Below, piece after piece: positions 9,656-18,092 of a DNA stretch of 64,000 nucleotides. The DNA is taken from positions 806,001 through 870,000 of the forward strand of contig NZ_JAMBOQ010000002.1 of NCBI RefSeq assembly GCF_023715685.1, written 5' to 3'. Source of the DNA: Priestia aryabhattai (lineage in GTDB: Bacteria > Bacillota > Bacilli > Bacillales > Bacillaceae_H). The translations under genes were made by a program, and so were the position numbers. Each line of letters begins with the position of its first letter. The first letter of the stretch is position 1. The notes under the pieces are model-generated. The model did no database searches. It was not told the DNA's origin and was given only the letters and a program-made list of their open reading frames with translations.

Positions 9656-10195
9656 TTGAAAGACAAACGTGGTCTTACGTTAATTTATACCGGAGACGGA
9701 AAAGGGAAAACAACCGCTGCTTTAGGTCTTGCTTTGCGCGCTACGGGACGCGGACAAAAAGTATTAATGATTCAATTTATTAAATCTCCTCAACGTACAT
9801 ATGGCGAAAAGCTGATGTTTGACAGAATGGGAATTGAAATGATTCAAACAGGAGTCGGCTTTACGTGGACAAAAACACCGCCTGAACATCGTGATGCTTT
9901 GCAAAAAGCATGGGCGCTAACGAAGGAAAAAGTCTTCTCGAACGAATATGATGTGGTTATTTTAGATGAGTTAAATAACGCCCTGGCTATCGATAAATTT
10001 CCTATTGATGATGTGCTACCGCTACATGAAGTGATTGATCTTATTCAAAAGCGCCCTGTGCATATGCATTTGGTCATTACGGGACGTTCTGCAAAAAAAG
10101 AAGTGATGGAAGCAGCAGATCTTGTGACGGAAATGAAGCCTCACAAACATTATTACGATGAAGGAATTCCTGCTGTAAAAGGAATTGAATTTTAA
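9656..10195 (+). CDS. btuR: Cob(I)yrinic acid a,c-diamide / cobalamin adenosyltransferase BtuR (CobO type)
   Basis: Transfers 5'-deoxyadenosyl from ATP to Co(I) corrinoid; last gene of the operon. P-loop YTGDGKGKTTAALGLALRA near the N-terminus, plus VVILDELNNALA and LVITGRSAKKEVMEAADLVTEM, are CobA/CobO/BtuR hallmarks. The chosen start is TTG 9656, because GAGG at 9644-9647 is 8 bases upstream; the frame also offers GTG 9626 (10 residues longer), which has no visible SD. Either way the enzyme is full length (about 180-189 aa). Confidence 0.92.
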   Translation: MKDKRGLTLIYTGDGKGKTTAALGLALRATGRGQKVLMIQFIKSPQRTYGEKLMFDRMGIEMIQTGVGFTWTKTPPEHRDALQKAWALTKEKVFSNEYDVVILDELNNALAIDKFPIDDVLPLHEVIDLIQKRPVHMHLVITGRSAKKEVMEAADLVTEMKPHKHYYDEGIPAVKGIEF

Positions 10196-10224
10196 AAAGC
10201 CCTCAATGAAGAGGGCTTTTTTTA
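10194..10224. terminator. Bidirectional terminator ending the cobalamin operon
   Basis: The stem GCCCTC (10199-10204) pairs with GAGGGC (10211-10216). It is preceded by an A-run and followed by a T-run, so it can work for btuR on the plus strand and for spoIIP, whose stop is at 10222, on the minus strand. Confidence 0.85.
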
Positions 10225-11388
10225 TTGAGCAGGGGCATCTACTTTTTCAGCTTGCCAGTAAAATTGGCTAATGACATCAGACAGTGCTTTTGTTGTGTTG
10301 GTTAGTTCATCAAAGTTATTGTCAACTCCGCCCACTTCGATTAAAATAGCATTTTTAGAAACATCTTGATTATATACACCGTTACCGCTGGATTTGTTTT
10401 TGCCAATAACTCCGCGGCTTAAGCCAGGATACTTCTTTTCAAGTCCTTCATGAAGCGCTTTTGCCATTTTTAAGTTTTGTTCAAAGTTTTGATTTGCTTT
10501 CCCTAAAACAAACACAACTTTTGCGTACGATTTATTGTTAATCTTAATAGTTGTATTATCTTTTCGAAGCGAATCTCGGTGCAAATCGATAAAGTAAGTT
10601 AAATCTCTATTCTCAGTCATCGCCGTTTCAATTACTGTGCGAGACATGGCGTACGATTGATTGGTGTTCCAACCTTTTTCTTTTAATTTCTGTCCAATAT
10701 TGGTTTGATCTACTTCTGCCCCAATTCCCTGTGCCTCTAAATCTTTTCCTAGCATATTTGCGACAATATTAATATTTGTTTTGCTATCCACTGCTTTATT
10801 AGCATCTGGATCACCTTCAAGTCCTAACAGAGGCAAGTAAGATTCCCAGCTGTGCGTATGATAAATATAAAATACCTTTTTTCCACCAGTTGTATTATTT
10901 GGAGCGTTCTTATCATTGTTTTCTTTAGGCTGCTGAACTTTTGTAGTAGAATTTCTTTCTTTTAGTGTTTCATCTAACGGTGGTGCAGATTCGCGCGGGA
11001 AGTTTGTGAAATTTGTGCCTTCACCGGCAATAATGATATTGGAGTCGTAAATACTGAATCCAGGAAGTTCTGAACCAAACAAGCTTCTGGCGTCTTCTGC
11101 TCGAATACTTGTTGATAACTCGAGCAGTGTAGAAGAAAGACCTGGAGGCGAGTAATTTTTATCAAAAGCCGTTGAAAAATGATGGTTTTCTTGGCTCATC
11201 AAATAATAAAGGCTCTCTGCTTTATGCTTCGATAACGTTTGATAGACAATAGAAGAATTGAACTGTTCTTTAATTGCTGAGTAACTTACTAGAACAATGA
11301 TAGATGAGGTCATTAAAACAATGGATAAAATAACAAGAACCATCTTATATGTTAACACTACAAAATTGGCGCGATTACTAGATTTCAA
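10222..11388 (-). CDS. SpoIIP-family stage II sporulation protein (peptidoglycan amidase/endopeptidase)
   Basis: 388 aa. An N-terminal membrane anchor (about residues 10-36) is followed by an extracytoplasmic region, a low-complexity Asn/Lys/Thr linker (about 145-168) and a SpoIIP amidase domain with FYIYHTHSWESYLPL, FIDLHRDSLR and ILIEVGGVDNNFDE; the His/Glu residues are the expected metal and catalytic ligands. SpoIIP acts in septal peptidoglycan removal and engulfment. The start is TTG 11388, with GAGGAG 9 bases upstream. It is not next to gpr, where the main spoIIP lies in Bacillus, so it is probably a second copy (inference). Confidence 0.85.
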   Translation of the reverse strand: MKSSNRANFVVLTYKMVLVILSIVLMTSSIIVLVSYSAIKEQFNSSIVYQTLSKHKAESLYYLMSQENHHFSTAFDKNYSPPGLSSTLLELSTSIRAEDARSLFGSELPGFSIYDSNIIIAGEGTNFTNFPRESAPPLDETLKERNSTTKVQQPKENNDKNAPNNTTGGKKVFYIYHTHSWESYLPLLGLEGDPDANKAVDSKTNINIVANMLGKDLEAQGIGAEVDQTNIGQKLKEKGWNTNQSYAMSRTVIETAMTENRDLTYFIDLHRDSLRKDNTTIKINNKSYAKVVFVLGKANQNFEQNLKMAKALHEGLEKKYPGLSRGVIGKNKSSGNGVYNQDVSKNAILIEVGGVDNNFDELTNTTKALSDVISQFYWQAEKVDAPAQ

Positions 11389-11528
11389 TGGCGAAATCTC
11401 CTCTCTATGTCAGCATCAAGCTATTGCATATGATAGGTATGAAGGACTTTGCTAATCTAGTAATGATTATATGAATGGAGATTTCTAATTATGATAAGCA
11501 TTTAATAGAGAAAGTAGTCTTCAAAAAT

Positions 11529-11582
11529 CAAAAAAGAAGAATCACGCGAGATATATTCTCATATTCTCCGTGATTCTTCTTC
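11529..11582 (-). terminator. Terminator overlapping the 3' end of the RQC-like gene
   Basis: A 12-bp stem (11535-11546 with 11569-11580). On the minus strand the right arm is followed by a T-rich tract. The stop codon of the upstream minus-strand gene (11559) lies in the loop. Confidence 0.8.
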
Positions 11583-13127
11583 AAATAGATGCCGGATGGC
11601 TTCGCCTTTTGGAGTGAGGCTGAATCCTTTTTTCTCTTTTTTTAGCAGCTGATAGTTTTGTAATTCTTGTAAATAGGTTACGATGCGCTTGCGCTTTACG
11701 GAATTCAATAATCCAAATGCAGATACTTTATCGAGCTTTTTTTGACGAATACTGTTAGTCGAAACGCCTTCTAAAATTTGTACGTAACTTTGCTGAGTTT
11801 CCGTGTCTTTTAAGGTATCTATAAGCGTTAATAACCGTAACATTTGGTTTGAATCAAAAGTTATTTGACCGATTTTTAGCGGAGTCGAAAGCAGGTTCTG
11901 ACGCTGTTGATGAAGTTCATTTTCTATCTTAGCGCTTATTTCTGTCAGTTTCTTTTCTATTTTGCTTGGACCCATATAACATGTAAATTTGTCTGTTTCC
12001 TGCAGCAGGGTGACGTCTGGAAAATCCCATTGCGAAAACCATTGAATGGAACCAACTTCAAGATTTGCATTCGGTGTTTTTACTTGTAATACGTTTTGAA
12101 TGAACGAAAGAAAGGGGTATTTTTCCTGTAAAAATTGTCTTTGATTAAGTTGATAAGTGGTTAGGTTGCACAATTTATCTTGGATTTCTTTGATGTGCAC
12201 TTCATGATGATCTAAAAGACTTTTCCATTTTAAAAAGACAAGCAGTTTTTGAATCACTTCTTCATTTTCATCTATAATCTCTTCGAACTGTCGCTGAGTT
12301 GTAGCTAAGCGCTTGGCTGCTAGCACTACATTATACTCATCATCGAGTGAAAAGGCATATCCTGTAACGTTATATGTTACGGCGAGTCCTCTGTTTTCTG
12401 AAGTTAAGCGAATGATCTCGTTTTCTCCGTAAACAGTTAATACCGCATCTTCCGTATCTGAAAATCCTCTCTCGAAGGCGGTGGAAGAAAGAGAGCGAAA
12501 AGGTCTCATAATGATTTCAATCCGATTGCGCCAAAAAGCAATTTGCTCAGGGTTTTTCATAATAAAAAGCAAAGGTGATTTTTTTGCTTGTTCAATTGCT
12601 TCAATCACATCTGCATTTCGATGATAAAGGGAAATGAGCGGATGTTTGAAGAAACACTTATTAATATGTTGAATCCATTCTTCTTTTGGAGAATCATGTA
12701 TTCTAGCGCAAAACATGTAAACTTTCATAATGCTTCCGAGATAATTTCCCAACTCATTTTTAGTCAAAACCGTAAAATCTTGAGAATAAAACTCATCATG
12801 ATGAATAGGAATGCCGCGATTCTTATTATATTCTTTCCATAGAAATGAAGTTGGTTTCCAAAAGTAAGGATAAACGTCTTCATTTTTATCAATTGCGACG
12901 GGAAAACCGCCCCTATGACTTCCATATAAGAACGTTTGAAAAAGAGTTATATCTTCTTGAGATAACTCATTCATTGCTCGCTCAAAGTAGTCATTTAAAC
13001 GTCCAAGTAACCCTTTAGTATGTTTACTTCCCACGGAACGAATCGATTTATTCTTACGCCCGAGCGGAAGGAATGTTAAATGGTTGTAAGCTGTAAAATC
13101 AACAGGCAAATTCTCTGGTAAAGTCAT
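11559..13127 (-). CDS. Predicted nucleic-acid-binding protein with C-terminal RQC-like winged helix
   Basis: 522 aa, ATG 13127 with AAAGGAG upstream. No transmembrane segments or signal peptide. The last ~100 residues (LEGVSTNSIRQKKLDKVSAFG, then RIVTYLQELQNYQLLKKEKKGFSLTPKGEAI) resemble the RQC winged-helix module of RecQ helicases, but there is no helicase domain. This fits stand-alone RQC-minor type DNA-binding proteins. The N-terminal ~400 residues (IRSVGSKHTKGLLGRLNDYFERAM and a charged middle region) are not recognised. It is monocistronic with its own terminator. Role unknown; DNA repair or defence would be a guess. Confidence 0.6.
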   Translation of the reverse strand: MTLPENLPVDFTAYNHLTFLPLGRKNKSIRSVGSKHTKGLLGRLNDYFERAMNELSQEDITLFQTFLYGSHRGGFPVAIDKNEDVYPYFWKPTSFLWKEYNKNRGIPIHHDEFYSQDFTVLTKNELGNYLGSIMKVYMFCARIHDSPKEEWIQHINKCFFKHPLISLYHRNADVIEAIEQAKKSPLLFIMKNPEQIAFWRNRIEIIMRPFRSLSSTAFERGFSDTEDAVLTVYGENEIIRLTSENRGLAVTYNVTGYAFSLDDEYNVVLAAKRLATTQRQFEEIIDENEEVIQKLLVFLKWKSLLDHHEVHIKEIQDKLCNLTTYQLNQRQFLQEKYPFLSFIQNVLQVKTPNANLEVGSIQWFSQWDFPDVTLLQETDKFTCYMGPSKIEKKLTEISAKIENELHQQRQNLLSTPLKIGQITFDSNQMLRLLTLIDTLKDTETQQSYVQILEGVSTNSIRQKKLDKVSAFGLLNSVKRKRIVTYLQELQNYQLLKKEKKGFSLTPKGEAIRHLFEEESRRI

Positions 13128-13258
13128 TCATCTAACTCCTTTCATTTATTGAGTATTTTACCTATTAAAGAAGAGAAGAAAAAATTTTAATGTGTCTTGA
13201 ACATAAGAGTTATTTTTAAAATTTTCTGTTAATTAATCTGTAGAAATAAAGAAAAGGG

Positions 13259-13283
13259 GTTCAAAGTAATTTTGAATGGGTAT
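13259..13283 (+). promoter_or_regulatory. Sigma-B-like promoter upstream of the APC permease
   Basis: GTTCAA (13259-13264) and GGGTAT (13278-13283) are separated by 13 bases, close to the sigma-B consensus GTTTAA-N12-14-GGGTAT. It lies 94 bases before the permease start. The rest of 13128-13376 shows only AT-rich sequence and a short TTCAAA/TTTGAA dyad overlapping the spacer. Confidence 0.55.
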
Positions 13284-13376
13284 AGTAATAAAAATTTTGA
13301 CACATATTATCGAATATATATGAATGTTGTCAAAAAAAAACAACAAAAGTGATGATTCATCCAAAGGAGGAAGCTT

Positions 13377-14969
13377 ATGGAGAATAAAGGGCCGTTTAAA
13401 AAGACGATATCCCTATTAGATTTAACATTGATTGGATTAGGGGCTATTTTTGGCTCCGCTTGGCTGTTTGCCGTTAGTAACGTCGCTACACAAGCAGGTC
13501 CTGCAGGAAGTTTTTCTTGGGTTATTGGTGGAGTTATTATTTTATTAATAGGCCTTGTATACGCTGAGTTAGGGGCTGCCTTGCCTCGTACAGGAGGAAT
13601 TATTCGATATCCTGTTTATTCACACGGTCATCTTGTAGGCTATATGATTTCGTTTATTACTATTGTAGCTTACACTAGTTTAATCGCTATCGAAGTAACA
13701 GCAGTGAGACAGTATGTGGCCTACTGGTTTCCAGGTTTAACAAAATCCGGATCTGATTCACCGACAATATCTGGATGGATTTTACAATTTGTTTTGCTTT
13801 GCTTATTCTTTTTACTCAATTACTGGAGTGTAAAAGCATTTGCGAAATCGAATATTATCATTTCTATTTTTAAATATTTTGTACCGCTTACGGTAATTGT
13901 AACGCTGGCATTTTATTTTAAGTCAGGAAACTTTACGATGGGAGAGTTTGCTCCCGGGGGATTTGATGGTATCCAGACCGCCATTGCCACAGGTGGGGTT
14001 ATGTTTGCTTACTTAGGCCTTCATCCGATTGTATCGGTAGCTGGAGAGGTGAAAAATCCTCAGCGTAATATTCCAATTGCTCTTGTGATTTGTATCATTC
14101 TAGCAGCACTTATTTATACCGCTCTACAAGTCTTATTTATCGGGGCCATTCCATCTGATATGATTACGGGCGGTTGGTCCGGCATTCAAGATAAATTTTC
14201 ACTGCCATTTAAAGACATCGCTGTTGTTCTGGGTCTTGGCTGGCTAGCAACGCTTGTTATTTTAGACGCGATTTTATCACCAGGTGGTAACGGTAATATT
14301 TTTATGAATACAACATCTAGACTTATCTATGCTTGGTCGCGTAACGGTACGTTATTTAAAACGTTTGCTCATGTGGATAAAAAAACAGGGATTCCACGAT
14401 CATCTCTATGGCTTTCGTTAGGACTTTCAATTTTTTGGACACTGCCATTTCCTTCGTGGAATGCACTCGTAAACGTATGCTCTGTTGCGCTTATTCTTTC
14501 TTACGCGATTGCACCAATTTCATCAGCGGCATTTATGGTGAACGCAAAAGATTTGGAAAAGCCTTTTAAATTAAGAGGAATGAGTATAATTGGTCCATTA
14601 TCCTTTATTTTTGCTTCCTTTATTGTATACTGGTCAGGCTGGAAGACTATTTCATGGCTGTTAACTTCTCAATTAGTCATGTTTGTTATTTATTTGATTT
14701 TTGCTAAATATGTGCCTACAAAAGAAGTAAGTCTTCGTCAGCAGATTAAGTCAACTTGGTGGTTAGTTGCTTATTATATCATCATGCTCTTTATTTCTTA
14801 TATCGGTTCGTTCGGCGGAGGGAAGGGTTTGATCGATACGCCTGTAGACTTAATTATCATAGCGGTCGTATCCATTGGGATTTATTATTGGGCTAAATAT
14901 ACCGGTCTTCCAAAAGCGCTTATTGATTACGATCATCATTCTGAACAGGAAGAAAAAGCACCTGTATAA
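13377..14969 (+). CDS. APC-superfamily amino acid permease (YveA/AspP-like)
   Basis: 530 aa polytopic membrane protein of about 12-14 segments. The first helix has the APC substrate-site motif (LTLIGLGAIFGSAWLFAVS), followed by YAELGAALPRTGGIIRYPVYSHG and later HPIVSVAGEVKNPQRNIP, all typical of amino acid:proton symporters. Overall it reminds me of the B. subtilis aspartate symporter YveA, but the substrate is inferred. ATG 13377 follows AAAGGAGG. It is monocistronic, with a terminator right after it and a sigma-B-like promoter before it. Confidence 0.82.
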   Translation: MENKGPFKKTISLLDLTLIGLGAIFGSAWLFAVSNVATQAGPAGSFSWVIGGVIILLIGLVYAELGAALPRTGGIIRYPVYSHGHLVGYMISFITIVAYTSLIAIEVTAVRQYVAYWFPGLTKSGSDSPTISGWILQFVLLCLFFLLNYWSVKAFAKSNIIISIFKYFVPLTVIVTLAFYFKSGNFTMGEFAPGGFDGIQTAIATGGVMFAYLGLHPIVSVAGEVKNPQRNIPIALVICIILAALIYTALQVLFIGAIPSDMITGGWSGIQDKFSLPFKDIAVVLGLGWLATLVILDAILSPGGNGNIFMNTTSRLIYAWSRNGTLFKTFAHVDKKTGIPRSSLWLSLGLSIFWTLPFPSWNALVNVCSVALILSYAIAPISSAAFMVNAKDLEKPFKLRGMSIIGPLSFIFASFIVYWSGWKTISWLLTSQLVMFVIYLIFAKYVPTKEVSLRQQIKSTWWLVAYYIIMLFISYIGSFGGGKGLIDTPVDLIIIAVVSIGIYYWAKYTGLPKALIDYDHHSEQEEKAPV

Positions 14970-14975
14970 CCTGTA

Positions 14976-15001
14976 AAGCAGCGATATTCGCTGCTTTTTT
15001 C
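14976..15001 (+). terminator. Rho-independent terminator after the permease
   Basis: Stem AAGCAGCG (14976-14983) / CGCTGCTT (14989-14996) followed by a T-run. Confidence 0.85.
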
Positions 15002-15124
15002 TATGTTATTTAAACATGAATTTCTAAAGTTTATCGTATAATTTGGTAGGAAAGAAGGAATTAGCACATTATTGTTTAATTAATGTAATGTAACCGTTTT
15101 AAATCCAACGCTTGGAGGAAGAGT

Positions 15125-15664
15125 ATGATTGAAAAAATAATAAATTCACTTCGAAAGCGGCTGTGGGAAAACAATAATGTTATAGAAGTGTGTAAAAATG
15201 AAGGAGAAGTATACAGAACCACTTGTACTTTTTTTGATGGAGTAAGTAAAAAACAACTGAATGTTTTCGAAGAAGAAATGCATGTAGCACTTCCGAAAGA
15301 CTACAAGCAGTTTTTGCAGCTAACAAATGGGTGTAATTTGTTCATTGATGCTGACAAAAAAACAACAGGGAATCTTTATAGCTTAGAAGATGTAAGAGAA
15401 ACAACTTATAAAAGTCAGAGTCTCTATATGACAATTGGGTCTGTCGGAGAGGAAGAGATTATCATTGACTCCAAAAAATCAGCGCATCCTGCATATATAA
15501 TAGTAAAAAAGCGGAATGCATCGTTTCAAGATGCACATGTATTACATATGAATTTTCAGAAATGGCTGGATTGTTTTATAGTGAGTCAAGGAAATTGTTT
15601 TTGGCACTGGAATGAGCTTTGTAGCAAAGCTCATTCAACGGATAAAAAGACAACAGCTCAATAA
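15125..15664 (+). CDS. SMI1/KNR4-family protein (orphan immunity-like)
   Basis: 179 aa, cytosolic, ATG 15125 behind TTGGAGGAAGAG. The SMI1/KNR4 (SUKH) core is seen in LNVFEEEMHVALPKDYKQFLQLTNGCNLF and in later YMTIGSVGEEEIIIDS and FQKWLDCFI segments. SUKH proteins commonly act as immunity proteins against polymorphic or contact-dependent toxins. No toxin gene lies next to it, so here it is an orphan, with its own terminator. Confidence 0.75.
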   Translation: MIEKIINSLRKRLWENNNVIEVCKNEGEVYRTTCTFFDGVSKKQLNVFEEEMHVALPKDYKQFLQLTNGCNLFIDADKKTTGNLYSLEDVRETTYKSQSLYMTIGSVGEEEIIIDSKKSAHPAYIIVKKRNASFQDAHVLHMNFQKWLDCFIVSQGNCFWHWNELCSKAHSTDKKTTAQ

Positions 15665-15685
15665 CATTATCTTCTCGAACTTAAA

Positions 15686-15714
15686 AGCAGAGCGTGTTAA
15701 TCGTTCTGCTTTTT
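15686..15714 (+). terminator. Terminator after the SMI1/KNR4 gene
   Basis: AGCAGAGCG (15686-15694) pairs with CGTTCTGCT (15702-15710) with one G-T pair, followed by TTTT. Confidence 0.75.
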
Positions 15715-15857
15715 GTGTAACCATCATAAGCTAGAACAGTGTAGCCATTCTAAAAGGTTATGAGTATGATTGTATAGCAATTGTCTAATGTCTGAGTTGT
15801 TGATAAGTAGAGGTGATGTAAGCATCTATATAAATAAAATGAAAAGGGAGAATGGGG

Positions 15858-17300
15858 ATGAGTCGTACGGAAACAAAACGAGGTCCTATCATTTCATCGC
15901 TAGTGATAGGTGCATTTGTAGCTATTTTAAATGAAACGCTTTTGACCATTGCTTTTAACGATTTAATGAAAGAGTTTAGCCTTGAACCATCTAGCGTACA
16001 ATGGCTGTCAACAGCGTATATGCTTGTGATTGGTATATTGGTGCCTGTCACAGCGCTTCTTTGTCAATGGTTTACCACTAGGCAAATGTTCTTAAGTGCG
16101 ATGATTTTATTTTTAGCTGGAACGTTGATTTGTGGCTTTGCGCCTACTTTTTCGATACTGCTGGTTGGACGAATTATCCAAGCTTTGGGTACGGGGCTAT
16201 TGCTTCCAGTTTTAATGAATACCATCCTTGCGATTTATCCTCCCGAAAAGCGAGGAGGAGCCATGGGGCTAATTGGCTTAGTCATTATGTTCGCTCCCGC
16301 ACTGGGACCTACACTTTCAGGTATTATTATTGATACATTTACGTGGAGATGGCTTTTCTTTTTAGTGGTCCCTCTAGTCGTCTTTTCCCTTATATTTGCC
16401 TCTGTTTACTTGAAAAATGTATCGGAGCTCACGAAGCCAAAAGTAGATTTTTTATCTATAATCTTGTCTACCTTAGGCTTTGGAGGAGTCGTTTATGGCT
16501 TCAGTACAGCAGGTGAAGGAGAGGGGTGGGGGAATCCTGTTGTTATTTATTCCCTTATTGTTGGACTTGTGGGCCTACTCTTTTTTATTTTGCGCCAGCT
16601 GCGTTTGAAAGAACCTATGCTTGATATTCGAGCTTTTCGCTACCGAATGTTTTCAGTAGCTGCTGCTATGCTGACCATTATGATGATGACGCTATTTTCT
16701 ACGTTAATTTTGCTTCCTATGTATCTCCAGGGAGCGCTGCTTTTAACATCAGTAGCAGCTGGTCTTGTGCTGTTGCCAGGTGGCTTAATTAATGGTTTGT
16801 TATCTCCTGTGGCAGGAGTGCTATTTGATAAGTTTGGTCCTAAAACATTAGTCACTCCAGGTCTTGTGCTCGTTATCCTATCTCTTGGACTTTTTAGTCA
16901 ACTTTCCGCTTCTACGAGTGTAGCTTATGTTGTTACTCTGCACGTGATGATGTTGATTGGTATTTCGATGGTGATGATGCCTGCACAGACCACCGGGTTA
17001 AATCAGCTTCCCAAGCAGCTGTACCCACATGGCACAGCAATAATGAATACATTACAACAAGTGTCCGGGGCTATTGGAACTGCGCTATTTGTCAGTATTA
17101 TGTCTTCAGGAAAAGAGAGTTACTTAAAAGGAGTAAATGAACCAAATGCAGCTTTAGCACAAGTGAATGGACTGATTTCCGGATTGCAGCAAGCATTTTT
17201 TATTGCTGCTCTCGTTGGAGCGATTGCCCTCGTCTTATCTTTTTTTCTAAAACGAACTCAAGCTCCAGAAAATTCTTCAACAGGAGTTCCTATCAAGTAA
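15858..17300 (+). CDS. MFS drug:H+ antiporter, DHA2 (14-TM, EmrB/QacA) family
   Basis: 480 aa, 14 predicted spans. Motif A-like and DHA2 features: ILNETLLTIAFNDLMKEF and VQWLSTAYMLVIGILVPVTALL at the N-terminus, RIIQALGTGLLLPVLMNT, and GLVIMFAPALGPTLSGIIID (motif C). ATG 15858 is preferred to ATG 15852 because the AAAAGGGAG at 15842-15850 is 7 bases from the former. Probably exports lipophilic drugs (LmrB/MdtP-like); the substrate is unknown and no dedicated regulator is adjacent. Confidence 0.85.
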   Translation: MSRTETKRGPIISSLVIGAFVAILNETLLTIAFNDLMKEFSLEPSSVQWLSTAYMLVIGILVPVTALLCQWFTTRQMFLSAMILFLAGTLICGFAPTFSILLVGRIIQALGTGLLLPVLMNTILAIYPPEKRGGAMGLIGLVIMFAPALGPTLSGIIIDTFTWRWLFFLVVPLVVFSLIFASVYLKNVSELTKPKVDFLSIILSTLGFGGVVYGFSTAGEGEGWGNPVVIYSLIVGLVGLLFFILRQLRLKEPMLDIRAFRYRMFSVAAAMLTIMMMTLFSTLILLPMYLQGALLLTSVAAGLVLLPGGLINGLLSPVAGVLFDKFGPKTLVTPGLVLVILSLGLFSQLSASTSVAYVVTLHVMMLIGISMVMMPAQTTGLNQLPKQLYPHGTAIMNTLQQVSGAIGTALFVSIMSSGKESYLKGVNEPNAALAQVNGLISGLQQAFFIAALVGAIALVLSFFLKRTQAPENSSTGVPIK

Positions 17301-17328
17301 ACGAGCACCTTTTGGTGCTCGTTTACTT
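17295..17328. terminator. Bidirectional terminator between convergent genes
   Basis: A perfect 15-bp stem (17295-17309 with 17314-17328) with a TTTT loop, between the MFS gene and the convergent GNAT gene. Both coding sequences end inside the stem. Confidence 0.85.
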
Positions 17329-17824
17329 ATATAGAAGGAAGACGTTCCCAACCGTATGCTTCGTCTTCAACTTTAGTTTCTCCAAACTGACTTGTACGAT
17401 TCAAGATTTTTTTACCGCCTAATTTCTTATAAAACTGAGTGGCTTTCTCATTTTTCTTCATAGCCCAAATAATCATAGACGTATATTGCTGATCAGCAAA
17501 TTCCTTTACTGAATGAGAAAACAGAAGATGACCAATTCCTTGGTTTTGCGCTTCTTTGCAAACGTACAGCGCGTATATTTCAGCACTGGACAAATGAGGT
17601 TTGCCTGCTGAAAAGCCGGCAATTTCTCCTTGTTCATCGATAGCGAGCAAAATAAAATGAGAAGGCTCGTTAAGAAAAAGGGACCATTTTTCTGCACTTT
17701 GTTTATAAGACAAGTTTTTTAAATAAGCAGCAGGTACTAACCCTTTGTATGTAATGCGCCAGCTGTCTACGTATAAACGGGCAATAGAAGGGATGTGAGA
17801 GGAAGTAGCTTTAATAACTTTCAT
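17327..17824 (-). CDS. GNAT-family N-acetyltransferase
   Basis: 165 aa. GNAT fold with the start MKVIKATSSHIPSIARLYVDSWRITYKG and the acetyl-CoA pyrophosphate loop CKEAQNQGIGHLLF. A late KKNEKATQFYKKLGG segment is typical of motif B. Substrate not deducible. Single-gene unit, preceded by an AAAGGAGA-type SD. Confidence 0.85.
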   Translation of the reverse strand: MKVIKATSSHIPSIARLYVDSWRITYKGLVPAAYLKNLSYKQSAEKWSLFLNEPSHFILLAIDEQGEIAGFSAGKPHLSSAEIYALYVCKEAQNQGIGHLLFSHSVKEFADQQYTSMIIWAMKKNEKATQFYKKLGGKKILNRTSQFGETKVEDEAYGWERLPSI

Positions 17825-17940
17825 TAAAAAGTCTCCTTTTTTGGAATATTAAGTATAGTATAACTTTCAGCCTAAGAATATTATGAAAAATAGATCGTAA
17901 TTTCCTAGTAATTCATAAAATGGTAAAAAAGGTGGTGTTC

Positions 17941-17970
17941 ATTCTCACTCTATCACGGTAAAGTGAGAAT
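17941..17970. promoter_or_regulatory. Inverted repeat upstream of the two-component operon
   Basis: ATTCTCAC (17941-17948) and GTGAGAAT (17963-17970) form an 8-bp dyad with a 14-base spacer, about 120 bases before the kinase start. It may be an operator for the cognate response regulator or simply a hairpin. Confidence 0.35.
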
Positions 17971-18092
17971 ATACATTTGTTTTTATTGTTTTAATTTTTG
18001 CTATATGTATAATGTCTAACGATCTATTTGTTATTCACCTTTACTAGTCTATCAAATAGTTCTGTTAAAGCCAAAGGGGCATGGGGTAAGTA

